This document shows positions 7,018 to 16,521 of a stretch of DNA of 29,038 nt, in pieces. The stretch is from a virus, in the IMG/VR virus record IMGVR_UViG_3300042540_000045, positions 1 through 29,038 of that record. One strand, written 5' to 3'. Below the pieces are notes generated by a model that saw only the letters and a program-made list of their open reading frames with translations, searched no databases and had not been told where the DNA came from. A program made the translations under genes and the position numbers. How positions within the stretch are numbered: the stretch's first letter is position 1; the number at the start of each line of letters is the position of its first letter.

Positions 7018-10000
7018 CGGTACATTTCATCCTTCATCTGTCTCATCATTGCTTCCTTCTCCTTACGCATCTGCTTTTTCATTTGCTCGATTTCGTAAGT
7101 TGGTGCATCAGGACCATAGAGTTGGTTGTAAAGCTCAGGATTGTAGCGCTTCATGTCTTCCTTATTCATGATGGGCTTAGACGGTGTTTCTTCTGCCTTC
7201 TCTAGGTCCTTATAGATTTCCTTGTTGACAACCTTGCGAACGTCTTTGTACAATGGAATCATGCCGAGGTTACCAAGAACTTCAAGCGGCAAGCGAACCT
7301 GCGTCTCCATCTCAGAGCGCTGAATTGCATCAGCCTCTTTCTTCTCAGGCTCAGTAGCCTTGCGGATAGCCAAGTCTACAGTCTTTGCGGCAGGACCAAA
7401 TGGCCCCATCATGTTCATGATAAGGTCTCCCGCATCAGTCTTCTTACCCTTCTGCTCTTTAGGAATCACAGTGAACTGAAGTGCGTCTTTGTATGGGTCG
7501 TACTCACCATTTCTCAGGAAGTCTAAGTACTCCTCATTTGCACGCTCAACACCATAGTTAATGACAGACTTAGTGGCATTACCAAAGTCACGACCAAGCA
7601 GTAGTGACGTTGCAGACGAAGCCATAGCTTGCCCTACCTTTTGCATCAAGCTCTTCTCGTCTTCCTTCTCTTCGTCATCAACGAATAGGCTAGCAAGAGT
7701 CTCAGCCAAGATTGAGGATAGAATGGTATACATGGTCATACGAGTAGCCACAGCAGCAAGCATCGCAGCTCCCTGCTTCTTGGATACTGAGCCATTACCA
7801 ACGGCAGCCATGATGCCTGTACGAGCAGTAATATATTCGTAAATCAAGAATCGTGTCATGTAGCTGTTGAACATGTTGAAGCCACGAAGCATTGCGCTTT
7901 GATTTGGCTTTGCAGTTCCCTTCAGCAATCCCATGAACGCATTGTCACTTGCACCTGCAGCTACCGATTTCTCGTCAGCAGCCATACGCGCAGCTTCAAT
8001 AGCGTCACGGTTATCCGCCATATAAGTTTCGTCATTGTTCGCAATTTTATCGAAGTCAACATCTTTACCTGTCTCCTTCTTGAATTGATTAGCAAATGTG
8101 CCGAACCAAAGTGGACGCATCACAACCTTATCAGGCGTAGCAATAAGCGCATCAGCCGTAAGCTCAACAGCATTAGTGTACTTTTTTAAAGACAGGTTGT
8201 AAATCTGTTGAATTTTATTTGCAACATCATTCTGAGCACGGCCTCCTTTAATACCACTCGCTTGGTTCAAGATGTCAGTATCTACCAACTTACCGCTGAG
8301 CGTATCGTTGGGGAACAAACGGTTAGTCTGCTTGCTCTCTACGTTGTTGAGAATCTTAGGAGCATCAGCCGACAAGACAACGTCTCTTTGCTTCACTCCT
8401 GTAGCAAAATCTTTAGGGGCCATTACCAATGCGAAGCCAAGGTTGGAGGTAAGTTCCGCCACAAACCTAGGGGCACTAGCAAGTACAGCACGATAGCCTT
8501 GACGAGATACAAAGTTCACCGCGTCATCACCGAATGACGTAGCAGTGAAGTTGCTTGTCAACAGGTTTTCGACAGCCTCTTCAAACGCACGGTCAATCGC
8601 ATTGAAGATGTCACGTTGTTGTTCAGTTGGCTTGCCGTCCTCGTTCATCATCTTGGACGTTTCGTTGATGGTCTTACGAGCTGTACGAATCGGCTCAGTC
8701 AAGTGGTAATCCATCAGCACGAACTTGGCGCCACGATTTGCAGAGGCAAACACGTCGAAGTTCAACGGAGCAACCTTCCCGGTACGCTCAATCAAAGACT
8801 TAGCTTTGGTTGAAGGACGCATAGAGTTGTTGTAGTCATCCACGAATGCCACTCCTGAGATAGCCTCATCGGGCCTGTGCTCATGCAGTGTGTTCAAATG
8901 AACGTAGTTGTTCAATGGATTAATCTTATCACCACGGATAATAGCTGCAGTGTACACAGCTTTGTCACGCATAGACTCGTTGATGTCTTGAATAGTTTCA
9001 ATAGCCTTCTTCTCAGCTGAGTTGAATGAATCATACAACTTATCAGCATCAATCTGCCCATTGTCGTCAGTATACTTATCAAGAATCTCCTGAAGCATTA
9101 CTGCGTCACGCTTACCGAAACTAGACTTACCGCCCTCAATGTGTTTGATAGTAGCCTTCAGATAATCTGAAGCTTCATTCACCTGCTTGTTGTTTGGGTT
9201 CGAGTTGTACTCAAGCTGAACCATATAGGTCATCATCTTGAACTTTGACATCAGTGTCTTATTGGCATCTTTCTTGAATGACTTTGACACAGCCTCCTCA
9301 GCTTTATCTAATCGGTTCTGAAGCTCAGTCACTGCAGAAGTGTAACGAGAATGCGCATCAGCAGCTTTCTCAAACAGTGAATTGAATATTGCCTTTGTCT
9401 TGAAATCTCCAAATACTTGGTCAATGTAGAACAGCGGGTTGCGACGAATCAATTCTGACATCGCTTCCTTCTTGGTAATCATTGACTTTAGTTTTGAGTA
9501 AACAGCCGATAACTTTAGTGGCTTAGCATTCTCAACAGCAGTCTTCAATGTCTTGGCATTGTTGATGGCATTCAATCTTTCAACCATCAGCTCAGCAAAG
9601 TGAGGCAAGAACCCGTTGTTGATGTTGTCAATAACACGAAGCAAGTTCTTCAATTGAGAATTGTCCAATCCTTTGACAGCGTCAGTCTTCACCAATCTAG
9701 CTAGCTCACGAGCAAGCTTACGCTCGTCAGCAGTTGGAAGCTCAGTAGTTGTAACCTCAGCCTGTTGAGCTGCCTTAACCAATACTTCTTTCTCTTCTGC
9801 AGACTCTTCTTCCGTTTGCTTTACACGCTCTACCATTGGCAACACCTTGGACTTGTACTTGCGCATTACTGCGGCCTCGTCCTCAGTGATGACCTCGTCT
9901 TCCACCATCTTCTTAATAGTAGCAGGATAGTCAAGCTTACCATCTTCATCAATAACTTTATCAGCGTATGACTCGAAACGGTCAGCCAACTCTTCAGCTA

Positions 10001-13000
10001 GTGATACCTCTTCGTCAACCGCAGTTAATACATCATCCACTTTTTTAGTCACCTCTGAAACCTCATCGAGTTTCAGTACAGCCTTGCGCTCGCCCATCAT
10101 AGTCACCAACTCCATGTACTTATCAAAGACAGCGTCCGGGATAAGAGATGGGTTGATACTAAATAGACGCATCATCTGAGGGGCTACGCCTTCAGCGATA
10201 CCAATCTTGGAACGAACATTCTTACGGGCAATAGGAAGTGCTTTTGAGATTGCAGCAAGCTGTTCTGCATACTGTGCGTTCTCAAATACTTTGGCCATGT
10301 AATCAACGAATCTTCCGATTGAGGCTTCGTCAAACATGTTGACACCACTAAACTTGCGAAGCACTGTGGCAGCTTGCTTTGTGCTAATCTTTCCGCCATC
10401 AGCCAAACCCTTGACATACTTTGCCAATGCTTGGCTAGTAGCCATCCATACTTTCTTGGCGTCTTTGGCGCCACGGGCTTTATCCATGAGCTGCTTCTTC
10501 AGCAACTCCTTCTCAGACATCGTAATTTTCTTGACGTCTTGAATCTCTCCAAATAGTTTCTCAGGTTTTGGTGCAGCTTTCTCACGCTTGCCAAACTCCT
10601 TACGCACATCGCGAACCATACGCTCACGCTGTACATCTGTGGCATCTTGGTACACACGAGACTTCTGAAGGTAGTCAATTGCATTCTGCATTGCCTTCTC
10701 TTCAGTGGCGCCACGCTCACGAGACTTCTCGATGATGCCTTGCAACTCTTTCTGCATGCGGTTGTATCCGGGAAGCTCCATCTCTGTGGCTCCCTCAGCC
10801 TTACCTGCACGCATCTGCATCTCAGCTACAGCCTTGATGGTGTCAACCACATCTTGCTCGCTCACTTTATTCTCAGCGGCAGCACGCTTGATGGCCTCTT
10901 GCAAAGTGATACCTGTTTTGACTAGGACTTTTACGCTCTTGATGATAGCCTTCATAACCGGAATAGCAACACCCATGCTGAGGTTGCCACGGCCAAATGC
11001 GTCAAGGTCTTTCTCTACCTTATCTAGGAAGTCAAGAGTCTTCTGTAGTGTGGTCTTGTCAGTGTTATCAGCGGTGAGCACTTGCTCAGCTGTAACTTCA
11101 GGACGGCTCTCTGCATATTGCTCAAGAGACTCAGGCGCAATGCCTTCGTTTCCACGGTCCCAATTTGTTTTATCTGCAGCATCAACCTTATCCTTGAATG
11201 CAAGTACCTCATCCATAAATGACTCAGGAAGGGTTGAATCAGGATTGGTAAATGCCTCGTAGTATTTATTGCTCAGCTCTGTGGCCTCGTTACGAAGATT
11301 GTCATCCACGTTGAAGTCACGCTGAACCTCATAGAAATAATGGCCAAGACCATCAGGAATCTTCCATCCCAACTTGTCTTGAATCCTTTTCAATTCGGTC
11401 TTAGCAAAGTCTGTCTTGCCTTGGAATCCATTGACTCCATCCTTAGCAAGATATGCCTGTGGCGTCATGACTTGCATCTCTGCAATCACGCCATTGGACA
11501 TGCGAACTTCAATCAATCGCTTCGGATACCCAAGCTCAGTGTTCTCGTTAATGCGGCGAAGGTCAGGGTCAGTCGTTGGGTACTTGCTGTTGATTTCATT
11601 GTAGACCTTATCTACATCAGCAGGGTTCTCAACAATAATGTTCAGACGTGCACCGTCGCCAAGCTTTTCAGTGAAGCCACCATACCACCGCATTGTCTTG
11701 ATAGACGCACGTGATGGGCGCTTGATTGGGAATCCTGATACAAAAGCATTCATGCCTTTGGTGGCGTCAGCTGCGATAGCATCGGCTTCTACCTTGGCAT
11801 CTTTGTAAAGCTGCTCATTCACCTCAAACGTTTTCTCAACGGTTGGTTGAATCATTGCAGCCAACTCATCAAGGCGGTCCTGCTCTTCTGCGGTAAGCTG
11901 CTGCTTTGTCTTGGACAATTCAATCTGCTTATCACGAAGGACATTGTATTCCTTGGTTAAGTTCTCTACTTCTGTTGGGGCTTTTTGGAACGCTTCAAAA
12001 ACATCACCTCTATCGTAGGTTCTTGTTTGGTCGGCTGTTCCTTCGTTTGTTGCGCCGGTATATTTAGACCGACGGATTTTAACATTTGCTCCTGCCACCG
12101 CATCAGGTCCGAGTACTTCCTTGACCGCTGTTGCGATTGCTGCTGATTGTCGTTCGTATTCATCTTGTTTTAGATTATATTGTTCTTCAGGTGATAATTT
12201 AGATTGCTCGTCTCCAAGGAACGTAATGATAGAAACCTTTAGTTCGTTGTCGTTCATGTTGAAAGCCTCAATGCCTTGCTCGTTCAGCTTGTTAGAAAGC
12301 TCAGCCATCTTCTCCCGAGAGATAGGCTGTGAGAATGAGAACCCAAGCTGAGGGTAGTATAGTAACCCATCACGTTCCTCAGTAAATGGCATATCGACAG
12401 TGTCATTGAAGACACTATTTTGGTCGTCAGAGTCAGACTCGAGGATGAACGCATCCTGTGAGTACTTTTCAGAGAAGTCGAATAGCATATCACTCAGCTC
12501 CTTTGTATTGGCCTGAGGGGTAACGCTAAGGGTCATGTTAAAGGCAGGCTCAAAGTTGCCCTGCCAAGACCCCATCTTGTGGTCTTTAAATGCAACCTTA
12601 GTTCCGGGAACCTTAGCAACACGGTCAACAATCTCTTGCTTGGTGTCGTTAAGAATCTGCTCCTCTAGACCACGAATCTGTGGGATGAGCGCTTCGTCCT
12701 TAGTCTCGTTGTATTGCTTTACTAGGCCGTCATACTTAACGGTCATGTCCTTCATACGTGCGGTAGTCTCATCAGAGCTACGAACAGTGGCAGGGGTAAT
12801 TAATACTGAGATGTCCTTGACGTACTTCGGTCCTACTTTTTCTTCTTCAATCTTTTGGGTAGCGACTTGAGGTCCTTTGTCTCCTTCGCCCATTTCTTGC
12901 AGTCCCACTTGGGGTCCTTCGCTGCGTAACAGGCTTTCATCTGTGCTTTGCTCTTGAACGGCATCTTGTTTAGGTTTTAATAGTATTTCTTGAATTTGCT

Positions 13001-14645
13001 TATTGATGGCCTCAATTTGTTGCTTCTCTTGAACAACCAATACGTCGTCCTTATTTTGGATTTTTGTTTTAAGAGCATCTCTTTCGCTTAGCAACGTAGC
13101 AATTTTGGCTTTATCATCAACACTTACTTCTAAGTCTTTCACAGAGTTAGATACTTGCTGAATCTTATCAAAGACATATAAAGACTGCTTTGCATCTTCC
13201 TGTGTTATGTCTCCTGCTTCAACCTGCTTTTTCAAGTTGCTAGCTAACACATCACGAGACTTTGGCAAATTCGCAATGTCTAATTGCTGAGGAGTTATCT
13301 CTGTACCAACAGGCACATTATATATCTTGCCTAAATCAGCAGGCTCATCTTTCAGTATCTGACCAATCTTATCTTTGGTTGAATAGGTCTCAGCTTTACC
13401 CTTTACATAGTTCTTTGCATTCACTGCAGAAATAGGAGCGGTAAATACAACACCTGAACCTGCTCCGGTAACAAACGCATCTGCTACATTTTCAAAAGCA
13501 GGTTTACCCGCAATAACATTCTGAGTTATTTGAGTAGCTGCCTCTTCAATGCCTTCTCCTGCAAAACCAACTGCCATGCCACCTTTCTCTAGTGCAGTCT
13601 TGTACGTTTTTACTAATCCGTCTTTTAATATTTGAGCTGCTGCCTGCTTGCCTTCTCGTGCTGCAATATCTCTATACACTTGACCGATTGTTCCGGTACC
13701 AATGGCAGAGAATACAGACTCAGCAGCAGACATACCAAGAGCCTTCATCATGAGCTCAGACTCTTTCATGTTGGGGTCCATTTGCCTAAGCTCCTCTCTT
13801 TGACCTTCTGTGAGACCAACTGTCGTTGCTGCAGCAAGAACTTCAGGAGCGGCATAAGCGCCTCCCATCATTATACCTAAGCTAATAGGTACTGATTGAG
13901 CAATAGATGCACCAAGTTGCTCGAATCCATCTTGGTAATTCCCGTTTGCAAAGTTGTTTACAATACCTGATTCTTTGTAGTTCTTAGCTACATAATTAGA
14001 TACTTCGCCGCTCAATATTTTTTTATCTTCCTTCGCCCAATCTAACAAAGGGTTCTTGATTCCAAAGTAATCTTTAAACTCTTCAGCGTTAGTGCTAATA
14101 TCCCAACCTGTGGCTTCTGCTATTAGATTCTGAGGTATTGCAAATATGTTTAAGACTGTTTCAGGAATTGAGAATACAGCTTCATTGAAAGTTGCTGCTC
14201 CTGCTGCAAGGCTATTAAATAGGTAGTCACCATATCCTTGCTCTTCTTGCTTAGGCTTAGGAGCTACAGGAGTAGGGGTTGGAGCCCCGCCTAAATTGAC
14301 AGGCTTAGGTCCGCCCATAGGCATGACCGGCGGCTTAACAAAAGTCGCATCTCTTTGAATGGCCTGAGGCTGTTGGAACTTATCCGATATAGACGAAACC
14401 GAAGAACCACCCTCCGAAGGAAATCCCGTAGTATCTTTTTTTTTTACGGGAGCAGCAGCGCCAATACCCATGAGAACCTTGTAGTCGTCAATGGGCTTTT
14501 GGTATCCGTTACTCACAAAAAGACTATAGGAATCCTGCAGAGCCTGTGGATTTGTGGCAATCAGCTTTTTAAAATCATTGATAGATTTTTTATAGCCATT
14601 ACTTACAAAAAGGTTATATGCGTCTTGTATTGCTTGCTCGTTCAT
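7014..14645 (-). CDS. Giant polyvalent/ejection protein (T7 gp16-position) with RelA/SpoT-like domain
   Basis: A 2543-aa protein, the last gene of the virion operon. Visible layout: two tandem repeats (6-29 and 36-59, each around LFVSNGY); a Pro-rich linker (about 65-145); Ala/Gly-rich hydrophobic helices (about 145-410) that could insert into membrane; charged helices; an unknown alpha/beta region (about 640-900); a RelA/SpoT-like domain (about 960-1115); long helical and coiled-coil stretches (1200-2000); and a C-terminal region (about 2050-2330) with hydrophobic helices resembling the end of large phage 'polyvalent' proteins. No lytic transglycosylase motif was seen, unlike T7 gp16 (1318 aa). 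By position, after gp14- and gp15-like genes, it is probably injected with the DNA and may act in the host. The role is inferred; the size and order are seen. Confidence 0.75.
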   Translation of the reverse strand: MNEQAIQDAYNLFVSNGYKKSINDFKKLIATNPQALQDSYSLFVSNGYQKPIDDYKVLMGIGAAAPVKKKDTTGFPSEGGSSVSSISDKFQQPQAIQRDATFVKPPVMPMGGPKPVNLGGAPTPTPVAPKPKQEEQGYGDYLFNSLAAGAATFNEAVFSIPETVLNIFAIPQNLIAEATGWDISTNAEEFKDYFGIKNPLLDWAKEDKKILSGEVSNYVAKNYKESGIVNNFANGNYQDGFEQLGASIAQSVPISLGIMMGGAYAAPEVLAAATTVGLTEGQREELRQMDPNMKESELMMKALGMSAAESVFSAIGTGTIGQVYRDIAAREGKQAAAQILKDGLVKTYKTALEKGGMAVGFAGEGIEEAATQITQNVIAGKPAFENVADAFVTGAGSGVVFTAPISAVNAKNYVKGKAETYSTKDKIGQILKDEPADLGKIYNVPVGTEITPQQLDIANLPKSRDVLASNLKKQVEAGDITQEDAKQSLYVFDKIQQVSNSVKDLEVSVDDKAKIATLLSERDALKTKIQNKDDVLVVQEKQQIEAINKQIQEILLKPKQDAVQEQSTDESLLRSEGPQVGLQEMGEGDKGPQVATQKIEEEKVGPKYVKDISVLITPATVRSSDETTARMKDMTVKYDGLVKQYNETKDEALIPQIRGLEEQILNDTKQEIVDRVAKVPGTKVAFKDHKMGSWQGNFEPAFNMTLSVTPQANTKELSDMLFDFSEKYSQDAFILESDSDDQNSVFNDTVDMPFTEERDGLLYYPQLGFSFSQPISREKMAELSNKLNEQGIEAFNMNDNELKVSIITFLGDEQSKLSPEEQYNLKQDEYERQSAAIATAVKEVLGPDAVAGANVKIRRSKYTGATNEGTADQTRTYDRGDVFEAFQKAPTEVENLTKEYNVLRDKQIELSKTKQQLTAEEQDRLDELAAMIQPTVEKTFEVNEQLYKDAKVEADAIAADATKGMNAFVSGFPIKRPSRASIKTMRWYGGFTEKLGDGARLNIIVENPADVDKVYNEINSKYPTTDPDLRRINENTELGYPKRLIEVRMSNGVIAEMQVMTPQAYLAKDGVNGFQGKTDFAKTELKRIQDKLGWKIPDGLGHYFYEVQRDFNVDDNLRNEATELSNKYYEAFTNPDSTLPESFMDEVLAFKDKVDAADKTNWDRGNEGIAPESLEQYAESRPEVTAEQVLTADNTDKTTLQKTLDFLDKVEKDLDAFGRGNLSMGVAIPVMKAIIKSVKVLVKTGITLQEAIKRAAAENKVSEQDVVDTIKAVAEMQMRAGKAEGATEMELPGYNRMQKELQGIIEKSRERGATEEKAMQNAIDYLQKSRVYQDATDVQRERMVRDVRKEFGKREKAAPKPEKLFGEIQDVKKITMSEKELLKKQLMDKARGAKDAKKVWMATSQALAKYVKGLADGGKISTKQAATVLRKFSGVNMFDEASIGRFVDYMAKVFENAQYAEQLAAISKALPIARKNVRSKIGIAEGVAPQMMRLFSINPSLIPDAVFDKYMELVTMMGERKAVLKLDEVSEVTKKVDDVLTAVDEEVSLAEELADRFESYADKVIDEDGKLDYPATIKKMVEDEVITEDEAAVMRKYKSKVLPMVERVKQTEEESAEEKEVLVKAAQQAEVTTTELPTADERKLARELARLVKTDAVKGLDNSQLKNLLRVIDNINNGFLPHFAELMVERLNAINNAKTLKTAVENAKPLKLSAVYSKLKSMITKKEAMSELIRRNPLFYIDQVFGDFKTKAIFNSLFEKAADAHSRYTSAVTELQNRLDKAEEAVSKSFKKDANKTLMSKFKMMTYMVQLEYNSNPNNKQVNEASDYLKATIKHIEGGKSSFGKRDAVMLQEILDKYTDDNGQIDADKLYDSFNSAEKKAIETIQDINESMRDKAVYTAAIIRGDKINPLNNYVHLNTLHEHRPDEAISGVAFVDDYNNSMRPSTKAKSLIERTGKVAPLNFDVFASANRGAKFVLMDYHLTEPIRTARKTINETSKMMNEDGKPTEQQRDIFNAIDRAFEEAVENLLTSNFTATSFGDDAVNFVSRQGYRAVLASAPRFVAELTSNLGFALVMAPKDFATGVKQRDVVLSADAPKILNNVESKQTNRLFPNDTLSGKLVDTDILNQASGIKGGRAQNDVANKIQQIYNLSLKKYTNAVELTADALIATPDKVVMRPLWFGTFANQFKKETGKDVDFDKIANNDETYMADNRDAIEAARMAADEKSVAAGASDNAFMGLLKGTAKPNQSAMLRGFNMFNSYMTRFLIYEYITARTGIMAAVGNGSVSKKQGAAMLAAVATRMTMYTILSSILAETLASLFVDDEEKEDEKSLMQKVGQAMASSATSLLLGRDFGNATKSVINYGVERANEEYLDFLRNGEYDPYKDALQFTVIPKEQKGKKTDAGDLIMNMMGPFGPAAKTVDLAIRKATEPEKKEADAIQRSEMETQVRLPLEVLGNLGMIPLYKDVRKVVNKEIYKDLEKAEETPSKPIMNKEDMKRYNPELYNQLYGPDAPTYEIEQMKKQMRKEKEAMMRQMKDEMYR
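11301..11768 (-). other. RelA/SpoT-like domain within the giant virion protein (residues ~960-1115)
   Basis: Residues line up with the (p)ppGpp synthetase core: a basic stretch K975-R976 with S981 and K983 (like RxK...S..K), D997-G998-A999-R1000 (like DxxGxR), G1039-Y1040 (like the GYxSxH tyrosine, but without the histidine), E1056-M-Q1058 with T1061 (like EIQIRT), and GHYFYE with H1102 and Y1105 (like the closing HxxYK). Spacing and order match the family. The missing histidine after GY and the altered first motif mean activity cannot be assumed. Confidence 0.5.
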
Positions 14646-14662
14646 TATTCAAATTTAATCAA

Positions 14663-16510
14663 TTAATATCCACCAATTCTTGTTTGCGCAGCGGCATCAG
14701 CTTTCACAGGCTGTTGAGTTCCTCCGGCAGGCTTTATGATTCCTTTAGATTTTAATCCACTCAAGTGTATCATCTTCTCTTCTTCTGTTTTACCCGGAAC
14801 GTTCGCAATAATAAATGACTGAATATTTTCTATTGCTTGCTGTGGATTAGATAAGTCAACCGGTCCTGTAGTTTGACCATTTGCTTTTACTTCAATAAAT
14901 TTCCCCGGAGTCCAAAAAGTTGAAGGAGTTTCTATTGTAAATCCAAGCGCCTGAACAATTGGCTTCAGCTTAGCTAGAGTCTGCTTCTCTGCCGTATCAT
15001 TATCTGTAGCTTTAGATATTAAGTCAGGAGTTAATTTAGTACTTACATAATTAGCATACATCTCACTTGGGTTAGCGCTCTGAGCAGCAGCAGAAGCTGT
15101 GCCTTGAGCATTAAACGCTGTTCTTCCTGTAGCAACAGCTCCTTGTAGAACAGCATTCACATCAGCATTCTCTCCTACTAGTAATTTAGTTGCAGCACGT
15201 ACAAAGTCTGCCTGACTCATTACTGTTCCATCAGGATTTTTAAATCTGATAGTCTTAGTGCTTCCATCATTCAGAGTTACATTGACACCATCTGCCGTTC
15301 TATTTACAGCCCTAACGTTTGGCAATCCATTGAAGTGGTCTACCGCTGCCTGAATCTCTCCTGAGTTACCGCTATACAGTTTGGCAAGCATGTTACCCTC
15401 TGTCTTAGCTGCTTCACGACCACGGCCTGCTTCATACTGCCACTGCTGTGGCTGTGGTTTCTGAGGCTCTTGGAATGGACGAATCTCCTCCTTGTGTTTA
15501 ATCTGCTGCTCAATCTGACCTCTCATGTAATCACGAACGGCCTGCTCTTGCTCAGGCTTGAACACAGGCTTAGGAAGTCCTGACACGGGGTCACGCTCTA
15601 AGAAAATAACATTTGATTTTCCTTCAGCTTCCTTCTTGTCAAAGGTATAACTATATGCCGCGCCATTTTGGTCAGTACCAATGTCCTCAGTAAGAACAGA
15701 TGATACGTTATATGGATTAGTAAGATAAGAGTCAATTGCATCAGTCACTGCTTTCTGATAGCCCGGACGTTTCATTGCATCCTCAAGGGTTATTACTTGT
15801 CCTGCAAGAGTCTGAGACCCACGCTTAATTTCAGCAGTGATATACTCAGCAAGCTTTCCTGATACCGCAGCTGTAGCAGCATTAGTATCAAACTTATCGA
15901 ACTTGGCCTTGATTCGGTTACGCAAGTTGTTTACTGTCTCTACGTTATTGGTGAGCTTCAGGACACCTTGGTTGTCAGGGTCAGGCTCCATGATACCAAC
16001 ACTAAGTTGGAAGTCAGTAGGGTTAATAAGAATCTTTGACTTGGTGAAATTAGCAAATCCCTCAACTGTACCCATAAGATAATTTTCTAACTCTTGAGAT
16101 GAAGTAGCAGGGTCAGTACTCTTCATGCGCTCCATCTTCACCTTGAACTCTTCTTGGTATTCCTTTGACAGGTTGAACACCTGCTTCGTGCCATCGTTGA
16201 TGTTCTGACGCATAATGTTGTAGTCCTTCAGCTTTAGCTGACCTGACTTTAGCAAACGGTCCTGCATAAGACGAGCCTGCTGTGCATCGCTCGCATAGTC
16301 TAATGTCCACGCATTAAGACCCTGATGTTCACCTGTAGGTGCATTGGATAATTCCTCGCCGAAATCTCGAGAGGCTTTGTCAATGGCGGCTTTCTTTTCT
16401 TCACGTAGTTTGTTCTCCGTCGCAAGCATGTCGGAAAGACCTTTCCCGACCTCAGCCCAATTGACGTAACTATCAGCTTGCCGCTCAGCGTATTTATAAT
16501 ATGTGGCCAT
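14663..16510 (-). CDS. Internal virion/ejection protein (T7 gp15-position)
   Basis: A 615-aa protein with no signal peptide. The N-terminal part (1-130) is helical and charged; the middle is Gln/Pro-rich (PFQEPQKPQPQQW, about 340-355); the C-terminal third mixes strands and helices and ends in RIGGY. No enzyme motif is recognised. Similar long helical proteins lie next to the last tail genes in Bacteroidota podoviruses. Its place between a gp14-like and a giant gp16-like gene, with spacers of 11 and 17 bases, suggests the middle member of the ejection set (T7 gp15, 747 aa). Function inferred from position only. Confidence 0.65.
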   Translation of the reverse strand: MATYYKYAERQADSYVNWAEVGKGLSDMLATENKLREEKKAAIDKASRDFGEELSNAPTGEHQGLNAWTLDYASDAQQARLMQDRLLKSGQLKLKDYNIMRQNINDGTKQVFNLSKEYQEEFKVKMERMKSTDPATSSQELENYLMGTVEGFANFTKSKILINPTDFQLSVGIMEPDPDNQGVLKLTNNVETVNNLRNRIKAKFDKFDTNAATAAVSGKLAEYITAEIKRGSQTLAGQVITLEDAMKRPGYQKAVTDAIDSYLTNPYNVSSVLTEDIGTDQNGAAYSYTFDKKEAEGKSNVIFLERDPVSGLPKPVFKPEQEQAVRDYMRGQIEQQIKHKEEIRPFQEPQKPQPQQWQYEAGRGREAAKTEGNMLAKLYSGNSGEIQAAVDHFNGLPNVRAVNRTADGVNVTLNDGSTKTIRFKNPDGTVMSQADFVRAATKLLVGENADVNAVLQGAVATGRTAFNAQGTASAAAQSANPSEMYANYVSTKLTPDLISKATDNDTAEKQTLAKLKPIVQALGFTIETPSTFWTPGKFIEVKANGQTTGPVDLSNPQQAIENIQSFIIANVPGKTEEEKMIHLSGLKSKGIIKPAGGTQQPVKADAAAQTRIGGY

Positions 16511-16521
16511 CTGCTATTTAT

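Noticed and set aside
10705-11262. A 185-codon plus-strand frame antisense to the giant gene
   Set aside because: It has Ser/Leu/Arg-rich composition typical of the reverse of a real gene, no leader, no family outline, and lies entirely inside a well-supported protein.
7014-14645. Lytic transglycosylase domain in the giant protein, as in T7 gp16
   Set aside because: No catalytic Glu in an SLT-like context was seen near the N-terminus or elsewhere.
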